64,000 nucleotides of DNA, taken from Patescibacteria group bacterium (lineage in GTDB: Bacteria > Patescibacteriota > Gracilibacteria > Peribacterales > Peribacteraceae). Positions within the stretch are counted from its first letter, which is position 1. The number at the start of each line of letters is the position of its first letter. The notes under the pieces are model-generated. The model saw only the letters and a program-made list of their open reading frames with translations, was not told where the DNA came from and did no database searches. Position numbers and translations under genes: made by a program. Location: the NCBI GenBank assembly GCA_023263945.1, contig JALQTW010000002.1, positions 62,001-126,000 of the forward strand, read 5' to 3'. Below, piece by piece: positions 25,983 through 34,242 of this stretch.

Positions 25983-27040
25983 TCAAAGCAATTTTCTTCG
26001 ACTTCGACGGCGTCCTGACGACCGATGCCAAAGGCTCGCTCACCATGAGTAAAAATCTCTGTGAGCTGGTTCCCGGGTTATCCGTTCAGGAGGTGCTCGA
26101 TAGTTATAGACAGGATATTGAGGCGCTCAATATGGGGAAAATTTCGATGAGTGATGCATGGAAGAGGATGTGTGCTACGTTCAATATTCCCGCAAACGAC
26201 GATTTTCTCAAGGAGATGATGCGCAAAGTAACCAAGAACGACGCAATGTTTGATCTGGCACGATTCCTCTCCCCTCACTATCGCCTGGGCATCATCACGG
26301 ATAACAACGGTGAACGAATGGATGTCCTGACAGCCGATATGCGGCTCGACAAGCTCTTTAATCCCATTGTTGTCTCCGCGACGGAACATGCATCAAAAAG
26401 AGATGGAACAACAACAATTTTTGATGTGGCTCTCAGCAGGGCTGGATGCAAAGCAGAGGAAGCGATCTTCATCGATAACCAAGAGAAGAATCTTGAAGTG
26501 CCCGCACAGATGGGAATGAAGACGTACTGGCATGATGACGAAAAGAACGATGTCTCCGCTCTCCGAGCCATATTGCGAGACTTCGGAGCGTATATGCCGA
26601 TTGTATTCGTTCCTCTGGATGAAGATCGCATGAAAGAGGTGGAACGCTGGCCGAAAGATGCCTCGCAACAATGGCTCAGCTGCGATGTAGCTCATTTGCT
26701 GCAACTCCAGCGCTCATCACCCGGCAGGCGATGCTTCGTGGCGCTCGATGGCAGTCAATCTGTCGGCGTCGTTGATATCGAGGAGAGTGGCGACGGCGCG
26801 GCATGGATGAGTCTTTTCGTCCGACCTGACATGCGCGGCAAGGGAATGGGGCAAGCCGTTCTCCGTTCGTTGCTGAGCGACGAAACAGTTGCTCATATTC
26901 GTGAACTCAAGGTGGAGATTGAGAAGGACAATCCTGCGAGCCTGCGTTGTTTTGAGGGAGCAGGATTTGTGCGCCGAAATGAATCCGGAACGACGGAGGG
27001 ATTTGTCTTTCTTGCGGCGAAAATCGGCACCGAGCACTAA
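25979..27040 (+). CDS. HAD hydrolase fused to GNAT acetyltransferase
   Basis: A 353-aa two-domain protein. Residues ~1-200 are a HAD phosphatase with FFDFDGVLTTD (nucleophile Asp), LGIITDNNGERM and the motif IV region AIFIDNQEKNLEV. Residues ~210-350 are a GNAT domain, with the acetyl-CoA loop FVRPDMRGKGMGQAV and NPASLRCFEGAGF. The join is in frame with no stop. Such a fusion suggests sequential dephosphorylation and acetylation of one substrate, perhaps an amino sugar or nucleotide precursor. Starts by ATGA overlap. Confidence 0.82.
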   Translation: MIKAIFFDFDGVLTTDAKGSLTMSKNLCELVPGLSVQEVLDSYRQDIEALNMGKISMSDAWKRMCATFNIPANDDFLKEMMRKVTKNDAMFDLARFLSPHYRLGIITDNNGERMDVLTADMRLDKLFNPIVVSATEHASKRDGTTTIFDVALSRAGCKAEEAIFIDNQEKNLEVPAQMGMKTYWHDDEKNDVSALRAILRDFGAYMPIVFVPLDEDRMKEVERWPKDASQQWLSCDVAHLLQLQRSSPGRRCFVALDGSQSVGVVDIEESGDGAAWMSLFVRPDMRGKGMGQAVLRSLLSDETVAHIRELKVEIEKDNPASLRCFEGAGFVRRNESGTTEGFVFLAAKIGTEH

Positions 27041-27103
27041 GTGTATCACTCTATAATCGGCACGGTACGTGCCCTTCCAGCAATGCAAAGGGATTCTTCT
27101 TCT

Positions 27104-27120
27104 TGTATGATGCGTTTTCC
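27104..27120 (+). promoter_or_regulatory. -10 box of ABC exporter gene
   Basis: TATGAT (27104-27109) lies 11 nt before ATG 27121, in the 80-nt spacer after the HAD-GNAT gene. It marks a separate transcription start with almost no leader. Confidence 0.5.
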
Positions 27121-28887
27121 ATGGCCTCCAACCGAACCATTCTCCGGGTATACCTTGAAGCGTGCCGACCGCATCGATGGCCACTGCTTGCGTCGCTCCT
27201 CTTCTTCGCTGTTGGCGCGGCTTGCAATTCCACAATCACCGCCGTCTTCCTACGGGCAATCGTCGATGCGCTGACTGATGCGCCGGACCGCGAAGCGGCT
27301 TTCTCCGCCGCGATGTCCGCCTTCGGGTGGCTCGTCGCTACATACATCGTGATGAACATCTCCTTTCGCATCGCAGATGTGCTGATGATGCGCGGTCAGT
27401 CCCTCGTACTCCGCGACCTCACGGCGCTTGCGTTCTCGCGCCTGCGCCGTCATTCTCTTACGTTCTTCGAGAACTCTTTCACCGGAAGTTTGGTCGCCAA
27501 ATCACGGCGATTCGTCCGGTCGTTTGAGATGCTCCACGACCGGATCGTCTTCGGCTTCTTCACGCTCGGGATCCATGTCATTGCCATCACGGTCGCACTC
27601 GCATGGGCATCGCCATGGATTGCCGCGATGTTCGCAGGATGGTGCGTCGTCTTCATCATCATCTCACACTATCTCGTCCGCTGGCGGCTCCCGACGGACC
27701 TCGTGGAAAGCGAAGAAGACTCCCGTGTAACAGGTATCCTCTCCGATCTTCTCACGAACATCCGCTCGGTGCAGGTGAGCGGCGCCGGACTGCGGGAAGA
27801 CCGCGACTTCGCAGGCGCAGCGCATCGGGAGTGGAAAGCACGCATCCGCGCATGGTACCGGCACGCGGTTATCTATGGAGTCCAGGGCGTCATGGTATCG
27901 CTGCTCGAGTTGCCTCTCCTCTACGCAGCGATCCGTCTATGGCGCGAGGGGGCCGTGAGCATTGGCGACATCGTTCTGGTCCAAACACTCCTCCTCGCCT
28001 GCTCGCGTCACATGTGGGAACTTGGACGATCGATGAAGGATTTCGCAAAGGCGCTCTCGAACGCGAGCGAGTTTGTCGACATCTTGGAACAGCCGATGGA
28101 GATCGCGGCACCGAGGAGCCCCTACAGCGGCGACATCGGATCCGGGGCAATCGCTGTTGATCATGTTCACTTCGGCTACGTCGAAGGCAAACCCGTGCTC
28201 AAGGATCTGTCGATTGCGCTCCATCCCGGCGAACGTATCGGCATCGTTGGCAGATCTGGAGCCGGGAAGACGACACTGACAAAGCTGCTCCTGCGATTCG
28301 TAGATCCGCAGCAAGGTGCTATTCGCATAGATGGAACCGACGTCCGGGAATTTCATCCCGACGAACTTCGCCGTTCCATAGGCTTTGTACCGCAAGATCC
28401 GATCCTCTTCCATCGCAGCCTCCGTGAGAACATCGCCTATGCAACTCCGGAAGCAACCGATGAACAGATTATCGCCGCCGCCAAGCGGGCGCATGTGCAT
28501 GATGTCATTGAGGAATTGCCAAATGGCTACGACACGCTCGTGGGCGAACGCGGCGTGAAGCTTTCCGGCGGCGAGCGCCAGCGCGTCCTCCTTGCCCGCG
28601 TCTTCCTGCAGAACCCGCGCATCATCGTCCTTGACGAACCAACGAGCTCCCTTGATTCGGCGAGCGAACGGATCGTGCAGGAAAACCTCCGGATCCTCAT
28701 GGAAGGCCGGACGACCGTCGCCATCGCCCACCGCATCTCCACCATCCGAGCAATGGACCGTATTATCGTCCTCGAAAACGGAACGATCTCCGAGGAAGGG
28801 ATGCACGAGCAGCTGCTGGCAAAGGGCGGTTTCTACTCGCTCTTGTGGTCGCATCAGATCAACGGATTCCTCCCAGAAGAGGCGTGA
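27121..28887 (+). CDS. ABC exporter, fused permease and ATPase
   Basis: A 588-aa half-transporter of the MsbA/lipid/peptide exporter type. Residues 1-330 form a six-helix ABC_membrane domain; the ATPase follows with Walker A VGRSGAGKTTLTKLLL, Q-loop FVPQDPILFHRSL, signature LSGGERQRVLLAR, Walker B IIVLDEPTSSLD and switch VAIAHRISTI. It would work as a homodimer. Start 27121 is placed just after the TATGAT box. GC-rich compared with the core genes. Confidence 0.92.
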   Translation: MASNRTILRVYLEACRPHRWPLLASLLFFAVGAACNSTITAVFLRAIVDALTDAPDREAAFSAAMSAFGWLVATYIVMNISFRIADVLMMRGQSLVLRDLTALAFSRLRRHSLTFFENSFTGSLVAKSRRFVRSFEMLHDRIVFGFFTLGIHVIAITVALAWASPWIAAMFAGWCVVFIIISHYLVRWRLPTDLVESEEDSRVTGILSDLLTNIRSVQVSGAGLREDRDFAGAAHREWKARIRAWYRHAVIYGVQGVMVSLLELPLLYAAIRLWREGAVSIGDIVLVQTLLLACSRHMWELGRSMKDFAKALSNASEFVDILEQPMEIAAPRSPYSGDIGSGAIAVDHVHFGYVEGKPVLKDLSIALHPGERIGIVGRSGAGKTTLTKLLLRFVDPQQGAIRIDGTDVREFHPDELRRSIGFVPQDPILFHRSLRENIAYATPEATDEQIIAAAKRAHVHDVIEELPNGYDTLVGERGVKLSGGERQRVLLARVFLQNPRIIVLDEPTSSLDSASERIVQENLRILMEGRTTVAIAHRISTIRAMDRIIVLENGTISEEGMHEQLLAKGGFYSLLWSHQINGFLPEEA

Positions 28888-29375
28888 TGCTTACGGTGCA
28901 GACGCTCTCTCCGGCAGACCATCCGAGCATCGTACTACTCATGCGCGAACTTCAAGAACATCTTGCGTCAATCGATCCGCTGAAGCGAATCAGGTCACTC
29001 CCTGATTTTGACGCGGAAGCATACGTCGATCACCTGCTGGAACAAGTGAAAGAAAAAGGCGTAGTCCTGCTGGCCAGGGACGAAGATGCCGTCATCGGCT
29101 TCATTGCCGGAACAATCCCGAGCGAAGACCCGGATGACAAACTGGATCACTATTCATCCAAGGAGGGAAAAATCATCGAACTGGTCGTTTCCCAAAAGTA
29201 CCGAGGACAGGGTGCCGGACGTATGCTCATGGAGAAGATTGAAGAGTACTTCCGGGACAACGGATGCGAATACATTCGTGTCGGATGTTTCGCTCAAAAT
29301 ACCGGTACCCACGTTTTCTATGAGAAATGCGGATATGGGGATCGGTATATTGAGATGCTCAAAAAGTTCGGTTGA
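28887..29375 (+). CDS. GNAT acetyltransferase
   Basis: A 162-aa N-acetyltransferase with IIELVVSQKYRGQGAGRMLM (acetyl-CoA loop R-G-x-G-A-G) and the end motif THVFYEKCGYGD. Its ATG overlaps the ABC exporter stop codon (TGATG), so the two are co-expressed; acetylation may modify the exported compound or give self-protection. Substrate unknown. Confidence 0.87.
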   Translation: MLTVQTLSPADHPSIVLLMRELQEHLASIDPLKRIRSLPDFDAEAYVDHLLEQVKEKGVVLLARDEDAVIGFIAGTIPSEDPDDKLDHYSSKEGKIIELVVSQKYRGQGAGRMLMEKIEEYFRDNGCEYIRVGCFAQNTGTHVFYEKCGYGDRYIEMLKKFG

Positions 29376-29638
29376 ACTAGAAAATTGTTCAAATTATTTG
29401 CTCGATAAAACCACCCGTTCTGCCTCAGGGTGGAACTAACGATTTTGTCTTAAATGAGCCAATAATGCATATTTCACCAGTGGTTGTTAAATATGGTACA
29501 TATTGAATATTTTTATAATGAAATATACACTTGTCAACCACATCTCATGCAGAGTTGTGGTGCTCATTCAAATCACCGGCAATTGGTATTTGAAAGAGCA
29601 AAAACACATAAAACCCATTTCCAGTATTGGAGAGAATC
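29376..29638. promoter_or_regulatory. Terminator and promoter region before the biosynthetic cluster
   Basis: CCACCC and GGGTGG around 29411-29433 form a weak hairpin followed by a T-containing tail, a possible terminator of the upstream operon. The rest is AT-rich and contains TATAAT at 29514-29519, flanked by GTGGTTG (29480-29486) and CAACCAC (29535-29541), a 7-bp inverted repeat bracketing the promoter that could be a repressor site. No gene is evident. Confidence 0.5.
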
Positions 29639-30367
29639 ATGTTTTCAGTGACCATCGTTATTCCCGTATTCAATCAAGAACGTTTCATCGCAAATGCTGT
29701 AGAAAGCGCCCTACGCCAGACCTATGCCCAGTGTTCAATTCTTGTTGTTGACGACGGCAGTACGGACAAAACTCCGGACATTCTCCGGAAGTATCAAGAC
29801 CGTATTACCGTCCTACGACAGAACAATGCCGGCACCTCTGTTGCTTGGAACACAGCAATCAAGTGCATCCAGAGCGAATTTGTCATTGGATTGGATTCAG
29901 ATGATGAATTCTTTCCGCATACAGTCGCTCAGACGGCACTTGCCCTGCAAAAGAACCCGCATGCAGATCTGGTGTATTCGGATTATGAATTCATCGACGC
30001 ATCGGGCATGACCACGAAGGTTGTGCAGAATCCGGATCCACATGATCCGGTAAATCAGCTCGCTGTCTTGCATGATCGTCTCGGCCAAAAAGATAACTTT
30101 CTCCCTTTCGGCCATGTACGGCTGTATCGGAAAAAAAAGTTGTTGGAGATCGGCGGATACGATCCGCAGTATCTCTATGCCGAAGATTACGACCTTACTC
30201 TGCGTCTCGCGGAGCAAGGTGCGGCGTTCGTTCATGTACCTGAAGTCCTATACCGCTATCGATGGCACCAATCCAATAAGGGTGTCGTCACACGAGAGGG
30301 ACAGGTACAAGACGTCCGCAAAAGTTTCGCTCAATTTCTCACACGTAACCCACAGTACGAAAGGTGA
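29639..30367 (+). CDS. Family 2 glycosyltransferase
   Basis: A 242-aa GT-A fold enzyme: TIVIPVFNQERFI at the N-terminus, nucleotide-binding VVDDGSTDKTPD, the DxD-like metal site GLDSDDEF and the acceptor-side YAEDYDLTLRLAEQG. It transfers a sugar from a nucleotide donor. GGAGA lies 6 nt before ATG 29639, so it uses a Shine-Dalgarno site, unlike the leaderless core genes. First gene of a co-directional eight-gene cluster running to 39170. Confidence 0.88.
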   Translation: MFSVTIVIPVFNQERFIANAVESALRQTYAQCSILVVDDGSTDKTPDILRKYQDRITVLRQNNAGTSVAWNTAIKCIQSEFVIGLDSDDEFFPHTVAQTALALQKNPHADLVYSDYEFIDASGMTTKVVQNPDPHDPVNQLAVLHDRLGQKDNFLPFGHVRLYRKKKLLEIGGYDPQYLYAEDYDLTLRLAEQGAAFVHVPEVLYRYRWHQSNKGVVTREGQVQDVRKSFAQFLTRNPQYER

Positions 30368-30372
30368 ATGCA

Positions 30373-31746
30373 ATGATCAGTTCTGGACAAAACGTCTGTT
30401 TCGTCACGCCTCCCTCACAGGGAAAGTCAGTTGTCAGGGATTATGCCGGAGGGCTTGGATTCGAAGCGGATTCGGGATATATCCTGCCTCCGCTGGACAA
30501 TCTTCAGATGGCCGCCTGCATTCAGAATACCTTCAAGGTATCTCTGATTGATGCGCAAGCCGAGGGCTTGTCAGTTGAGCAGCTCTGCAAAAAACTCAAA
30601 GATACGAACATCAATCTCGTCATCTGCGAGTTTTCCGTGCCAACTCTCGATAGTGATATTGCTTGTGCAATCACCATTGCGCAGCACGGCATCATCGTGG
30701 TTGTCAAAATCAACACAAAGGAAACTTCAATTCTCATGAAGATCTTGGCGAGCGGATCTATCCGCCTCTGTCTGATCGATGAATGCGAAGATATCCTGAC
30801 TGACATCATGCTGGGACACGATACCCGGGGCACCGCTCAGTTGAGCAACGGCGAAGTGCGAATCGTAGACAAGCCATTCATCGATGACCTGGATGCATTG
30901 CCATTTCCCCGTCGCGATCTGAGTCTCAATTACTGCTATTCCTATCCGAAGCTGGGTGAATGCACCACTCTACTCTCCAGTAGAGGATGCCCATTCGCCT
31001 GCCGCTACTACTGCCCCTATCCAATGACGCAAGGCAGGAAATGGCGGTTTCGCAGCAGCGAGAGCGTCGTGAAGGAACTTGCGGAGATCCGCCAGCTCGG
31101 CATCAAGCGCATTCTCTTCCGTGATCCGGTCTTCTCAATGGAACCGGACCGCGTTACTGAGATGTGCGCTGCCATGATGGATCAAGGGATTGATCTTGAA
31201 TGGTGGTGTGAAACGAGAGCCGATCTTTTGCCGGATGATCTCATCGATCTGATGGCAAGAGCAGGCTGCAAGGGCATCAACGTTGGCGTGGAGTCTGGTG
31301 ATCCAGCTCTGCGCTTTTCTAAGCTTAAGCGAGGTGTTTCAGATGATGTGCTGAAAGGGGTTGCCGACAAAACAGCGGAAGTTGGCATCAAACTTGCTTT
31401 TCTGCTGATGGTCGGTTTCCCAGGCGAAACCCGAAGCAGCGTTCTGGCGACTGCGGCGCTCTTGCAGTGCTGCAGACCGTACAGTATCGGCATCGGATTT
31501 CCCGTGCATCACCCGGGCACCCAGCTCGAAAAGGATGCAATCGAGAAAGGATGGATTGTGCAGTCCGACTACCAACTGACAGACGGCAGTCTGCCTGTAC
31601 TTGCCGGACCCGGCTTATCTCCAACGGAGATGGTCGAGGGTCGCGATCTCTTGTTGCAATTGTTCAATGCTATCAGCGCCAATAACGCTGAAGCTGAGCA
31701 TTTGCTGATGAACAACATCAAAACATGGTCACAAGGAAACCCATGA
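30373..31746 (+). CDS. B12-binding-type radical SAM protein with CX3CX3C motif
   Basis: A 457-aa protein: residues ~30-150 resemble the cobalamin-binding domain of class B radical SAM enzymes, although the usual DxHxxG is not obvious. The radical SAM core follows. The cluster motif reads CPFACRYYC, i.e. CX3CX3C, one residue longer than the canonical CX3CX2C; two TAC codons lie in tandem there. Other core elements are normal (GVESGDP, LMVGFPGET). Substrate unknown; methyl transfer or rearrangement in the cluster's product is plausible. GTG 30364 is an alternative start. Confidence 0.82.
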   Translation: MISSGQNVCFVTPPSQGKSVVRDYAGGLGFEADSGYILPPLDNLQMAACIQNTFKVSLIDAQAEGLSVEQLCKKLKDTNINLVICEFSVPTLDSDIACAITIAQHGIIVVVKINTKETSILMKILASGSIRLCLIDECEDILTDIMLGHDTRGTAQLSNGEVRIVDKPFIDDLDALPFPRRDLSLNYCYSYPKLGECTTLLSSRGCPFACRYYCPYPMTQGRKWRFRSSESVVKELAEIRQLGIKRILFRDPVFSMEPDRVTEMCAAMMDQGIDLEWWCETRADLLPDDLIDLMARAGCKGINVGVESGDPALRFSKLKRGVSDDVLKGVADKTAEVGIKLAFLLMVGFPGETRSSVLATAALLQCCRPYSIGIGFPVHHPGTQLEKDAIEKGWIVQSDYQLTDGSLPVLAGPGLSPTEMVEGRDLLLQLFNAISANNAEAEHLLMNNIKTWSQGNP

Positions 31747-32924
31747 TGAAAATTCTCTCATTTCTGAACGTTAGTAACATTTCAAATTTGGAGGCCGACA
31801 GCGGCTATGTCTTCTCAAGGTTGGTTCTTCATGAACTGATCAAGTGTGGGCATGAAGTCGTTTTTGTTGGCCCTCAGAACATGCCGAATCTTGCTTCGGA
31901 AATCGAGGTGATCGAAATCGATTTTCCTCACAGCAAGTACGGCGTGCGATTCGGCTTTCCGTGGCACGATCTGCAAACCAGATTGTCCTCAATCATCGAG
32001 GACGTTGACATCATCATCGTGAACCAGAGTGAACTCACGGTTCCTCTGGCAATGATGGTCTACGAAATGATCGGCAGGAGGATCCCCTGCGTCACCTACT
32101 ATCATTATCTTGCGGTGCAAGATGTTGAAAACGGAACGTTGGTCTATGATCCAAGCCTGAACGATCATTCCGTGGCAAACGTCATCTGGCAACGTCAGAT
32201 GGAATCCGCACGGTTTTCCGACTGCAACATCATCGGGAGCGAATTCGGCAAGAACCTCTTTCTCGATGCCTCTCCTAACAAGGAGGAGCTTGAGCAAAAG
32301 TTTGTCGTGATTCCGCCTCCGGTGCCGGATTGTATTGATGAAGCCGCCAGAAAATCACCTGGCATTCCAACGATTCTCTACAATCACCGATTGTACGAAC
32401 ATTACGGCACGAGACAGATTTTCGGCGTTCTCGCTGAGCTCTCCTCGCGCCATACGTTCGAAGTCCTTGTCACCGATCCCACATACAAAAGATCGTTGAT
32501 CAGGGACAAGCTTGATGGAAGCGTCAGTGACATCAAGCGGTGGATCGCTGATCTGCCGTTCACCCGCGTCCATCATGCTGAGACACAGACGGATTATTGC
32601 AGGGCTATCGCATCTTCCGATATCGCACTTGCCCCTCTCAGGGTCGGTGCGCTATGGAGCATGGCGATGGCCGACGCAATGTCCATGAGTATCCCGGTTG
32701 TTGCTCCCGATAAGGGGGCATATCTCGAAGTCGTTGGAGATCGTGAATTGCTGTATTCCTCTTACGAGGAAATGCATGCGATTCTCGACAAGCTTTTGTC
32801 CGATCCTGTCCTGCGTAAATCAAAGGGTGCTGCCGCTAAGCAGCGCACATCCAGAATTTCCGCCGAGCTGATCGGTGAGAGTTTTGAATCTGTCCTGTCA
32901 TCACTCGTTACGAAAGGAGAATAA
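31743..32924 (+). CDS. Glycosyltransferase, GT4-like
   Basis: A 393-aa GT-B fold protein. The N-terminal half has the expected Gly-rich start (MMKILSFLNVSNISN) and the C-terminal half has IPTILYNHRLYEHYG and the donor-binding APLRVGALWSMAMADAMSMS, which takes the place of the usual E-x7-E region. It overlaps the preceding gene by 4 nt (ATGA) with AAGGA 5 nt upstream. Likely donor and acceptor are unknown. It ends 1 nt before the GTG of the aminotransferase. Confidence 0.8.
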   Translation: MMKILSFLNVSNISNLEADSGYVFSRLVLHELIKCGHEVVFVGPQNMPNLASEIEVIEIDFPHSKYGVRFGFPWHDLQTRLSSIIEDVDIIIVNQSELTVPLAMMVYEMIGRRIPCVTYYHYLAVQDVENGTLVYDPSLNDHSVANVIWQRQMESARFSDCNIIGSEFGKNLFLDASPNKEELEQKFVVIPPPVPDCIDEAARKSPGIPTILYNHRLYEHYGTRQIFGVLAELSSRHTFEVLVTDPTYKRSLIRDKLDGSVSDIKRWIADLPFTRVHHAETQTDYCRAIASSDIALAPLRVGALWSMAMADAMSMSIPVVAPDKGAYLEVVGDRELLYSSYEEMHAILDKLLSDPVLRKSKGAAAKQRTSRISAELIGESFESVLSSLVTKGE

Positions 32925-32925
32925 C

Positions 32926-34152
32926 GTGGATTACAATTATCCACTGTGGCTGGGTTATACGGATATGCCCCGTTTTCTGCAGAATCCAATTACCATGGTG
33001 AATGCGAGCGGAGTTGTCCTGACTGACAGCCATGGGAAACAATACATCGACCTCGAGTCGGGTATTCGCAACGTTCTGCTTGGCTATTCACAAACTGAAA
33101 TTGTGGAAGCCATCAGAGTGCAACTCCAGAACCTCCCCTATGCCAGGGGCGCTCACTTCGGAAACGAAGCTGCATTGCAACTGGCATCAAAACTTGCCGC
33201 ATTGTCACCCGTGAAACAGCCGAGGATCCTCTTTCATAACAGTGGATCCGAAGCTGTGGAGGCATCACTGAAGATTGTTCGACAGTTGGCATTCATGAGA
33301 CGTGATGGCAGGACATCTGTCATCACGCTTAAGAAAGGCTATCACGGACAAACCATCACGGCGCTTTCCGCATCTGGTGAACATTACAGCAAGGAGCCGT
33401 TCGAGCCGTTGACGGAAGGATTTATTTCGGTGGATGTGCCTACAAGCGCAGCTGAAGCCGATCAAGTCCTTTCGATTGTTCAAAGCAACCTGAGTATTGG
33501 TGCGATCATGATCGAACCGATACTGGGCAACGGCGGCATCGTGTCGATTCCGGAAGAATACTTGTTGCGCATCAGACAAATTTGCAATGAGCATGATCTG
33601 CTCCTGATCTGCGATGAAGTGACTACCGGATTCGGCAGATGCGGCAAGTGGTTCATGTCCGAATCGTATCCTCCTGACATTCTCATTGTCGGCAAGGCGA
33701 TTACGAACGGATATCTTCCACTCTCGGCAGTGATCGTGACAGAAAAGGTGTGGCAGGAATTTGATCGGTGCGGTAATTTCCGCCACGGTCAAACGAACCT
33801 CAACCATCCAGTCTGTTGCGCCGCTGGTCTAGCAACTATCGAAATTCTTTCACGCATGAACGCCCCCGAAGTGTGCAAACGGAAGGGGCTGGAATTGCAG
33901 GGAGGGTTTGAAGGTCTTAGACAGAGCGGCAAAGTGACCGAACTGAGAGGAACAGGCTTGATGTGGGCCATCGTTTTCGATGAAGCGATTCACCGGAAGC
34001 ATGACTCCAACAAATGGCTGCAACTTCTGCTGCTTGATCAGGGATTCATCGTCGGACAGATTGAAAACACCGTGTTTCTTTCTCCGGCTGTGATAACCGA
34101 ATCGAGCCACATGCAACATTTCGTCGAACGCTTGCAGAAGGCGTTCGGATAA
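32926..34152 (+). CDS. Class III aminotransferase (glutamate-semialdehyde aminomutase-like)
   Basis: A 408-aa PLP enzyme. HNSGSEAVEASLKIVR binds the phosphate, LLICDEVTTGFGR supplies the PLP Asp and ILIVGKAITNGYLPLSAV holds the Schiff-base Lys. Family members include HemL, ornithine aminotransferases and aminosugar/aminocyclitol transaminases. In this cluster it more likely introduces an amino group into a sugar or keto precursor than serves haem synthesis, since no other hem gene is present. The start is GTG 32926, preceded by GGAGA. Confidence 0.88.
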   Translation: MDYNYPLWLGYTDMPRFLQNPITMVNASGVVLTDSHGKQYIDLESGIRNVLLGYSQTEIVEAIRVQLQNLPYARGAHFGNEAALQLASKLAALSPVKQPRILFHNSGSEAVEASLKIVRQLAFMRRDGRTSVITLKKGYHGQTITALSASGEHYSKEPFEPLTEGFISVDVPTSAAEADQVLSIVQSNLSIGAIMIEPILGNGGIVSIPEEYLLRIRQICNEHDLLLICDEVTTGFGRCGKWFMSESYPPDILIVGKAITNGYLPLSAVIVTEKVWQEFDRCGNFRHGQTNLNHPVCCAAGLATIEILSRMNAPEVCKRKGLELQGGFEGLRQSGKVTELRGTGLMWAIVFDEAIHRKHDSNKWLQLLLLDQGFIVGQIENTVFLSPAVITESSHMQHFVERLQKAFG

Positions 34153-34155
34153 CCA

Positions 34156-34219
34156 GCTTCCCTAACCATGACGAATGGAAGGGAAGCGTTTCAATGGGGG
34201 AGGGGTTTCCCCCTCCCCC
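34156..34219 (+). repeat. Two tandem intra-operon hairpins
   Basis: GCTTCCCT (34156-34163) pairs with AGGGAAGC (34180-34187). Directly after it a perfect 10-bp pure GC-type stem, GGGGGAGGGG/CCCCTCCCCC (34196-34219), closes a 4-nt loop. No poly-T follows, so these are more likely RNA-processing or stability elements than terminators, tuning expression between the aminotransferase and the next gene. Confidence 0.7.
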
Positions 34220-34242
34220 TCATTCAACAAAAGGAACGCTCG

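Noticed and set aside
27937..28854. Minus-strand 305-aa ORF opposite the ABC exporter
   Set aside because: It mirrors the ATPase domain coding sequence and shows no independent motif or promoter.
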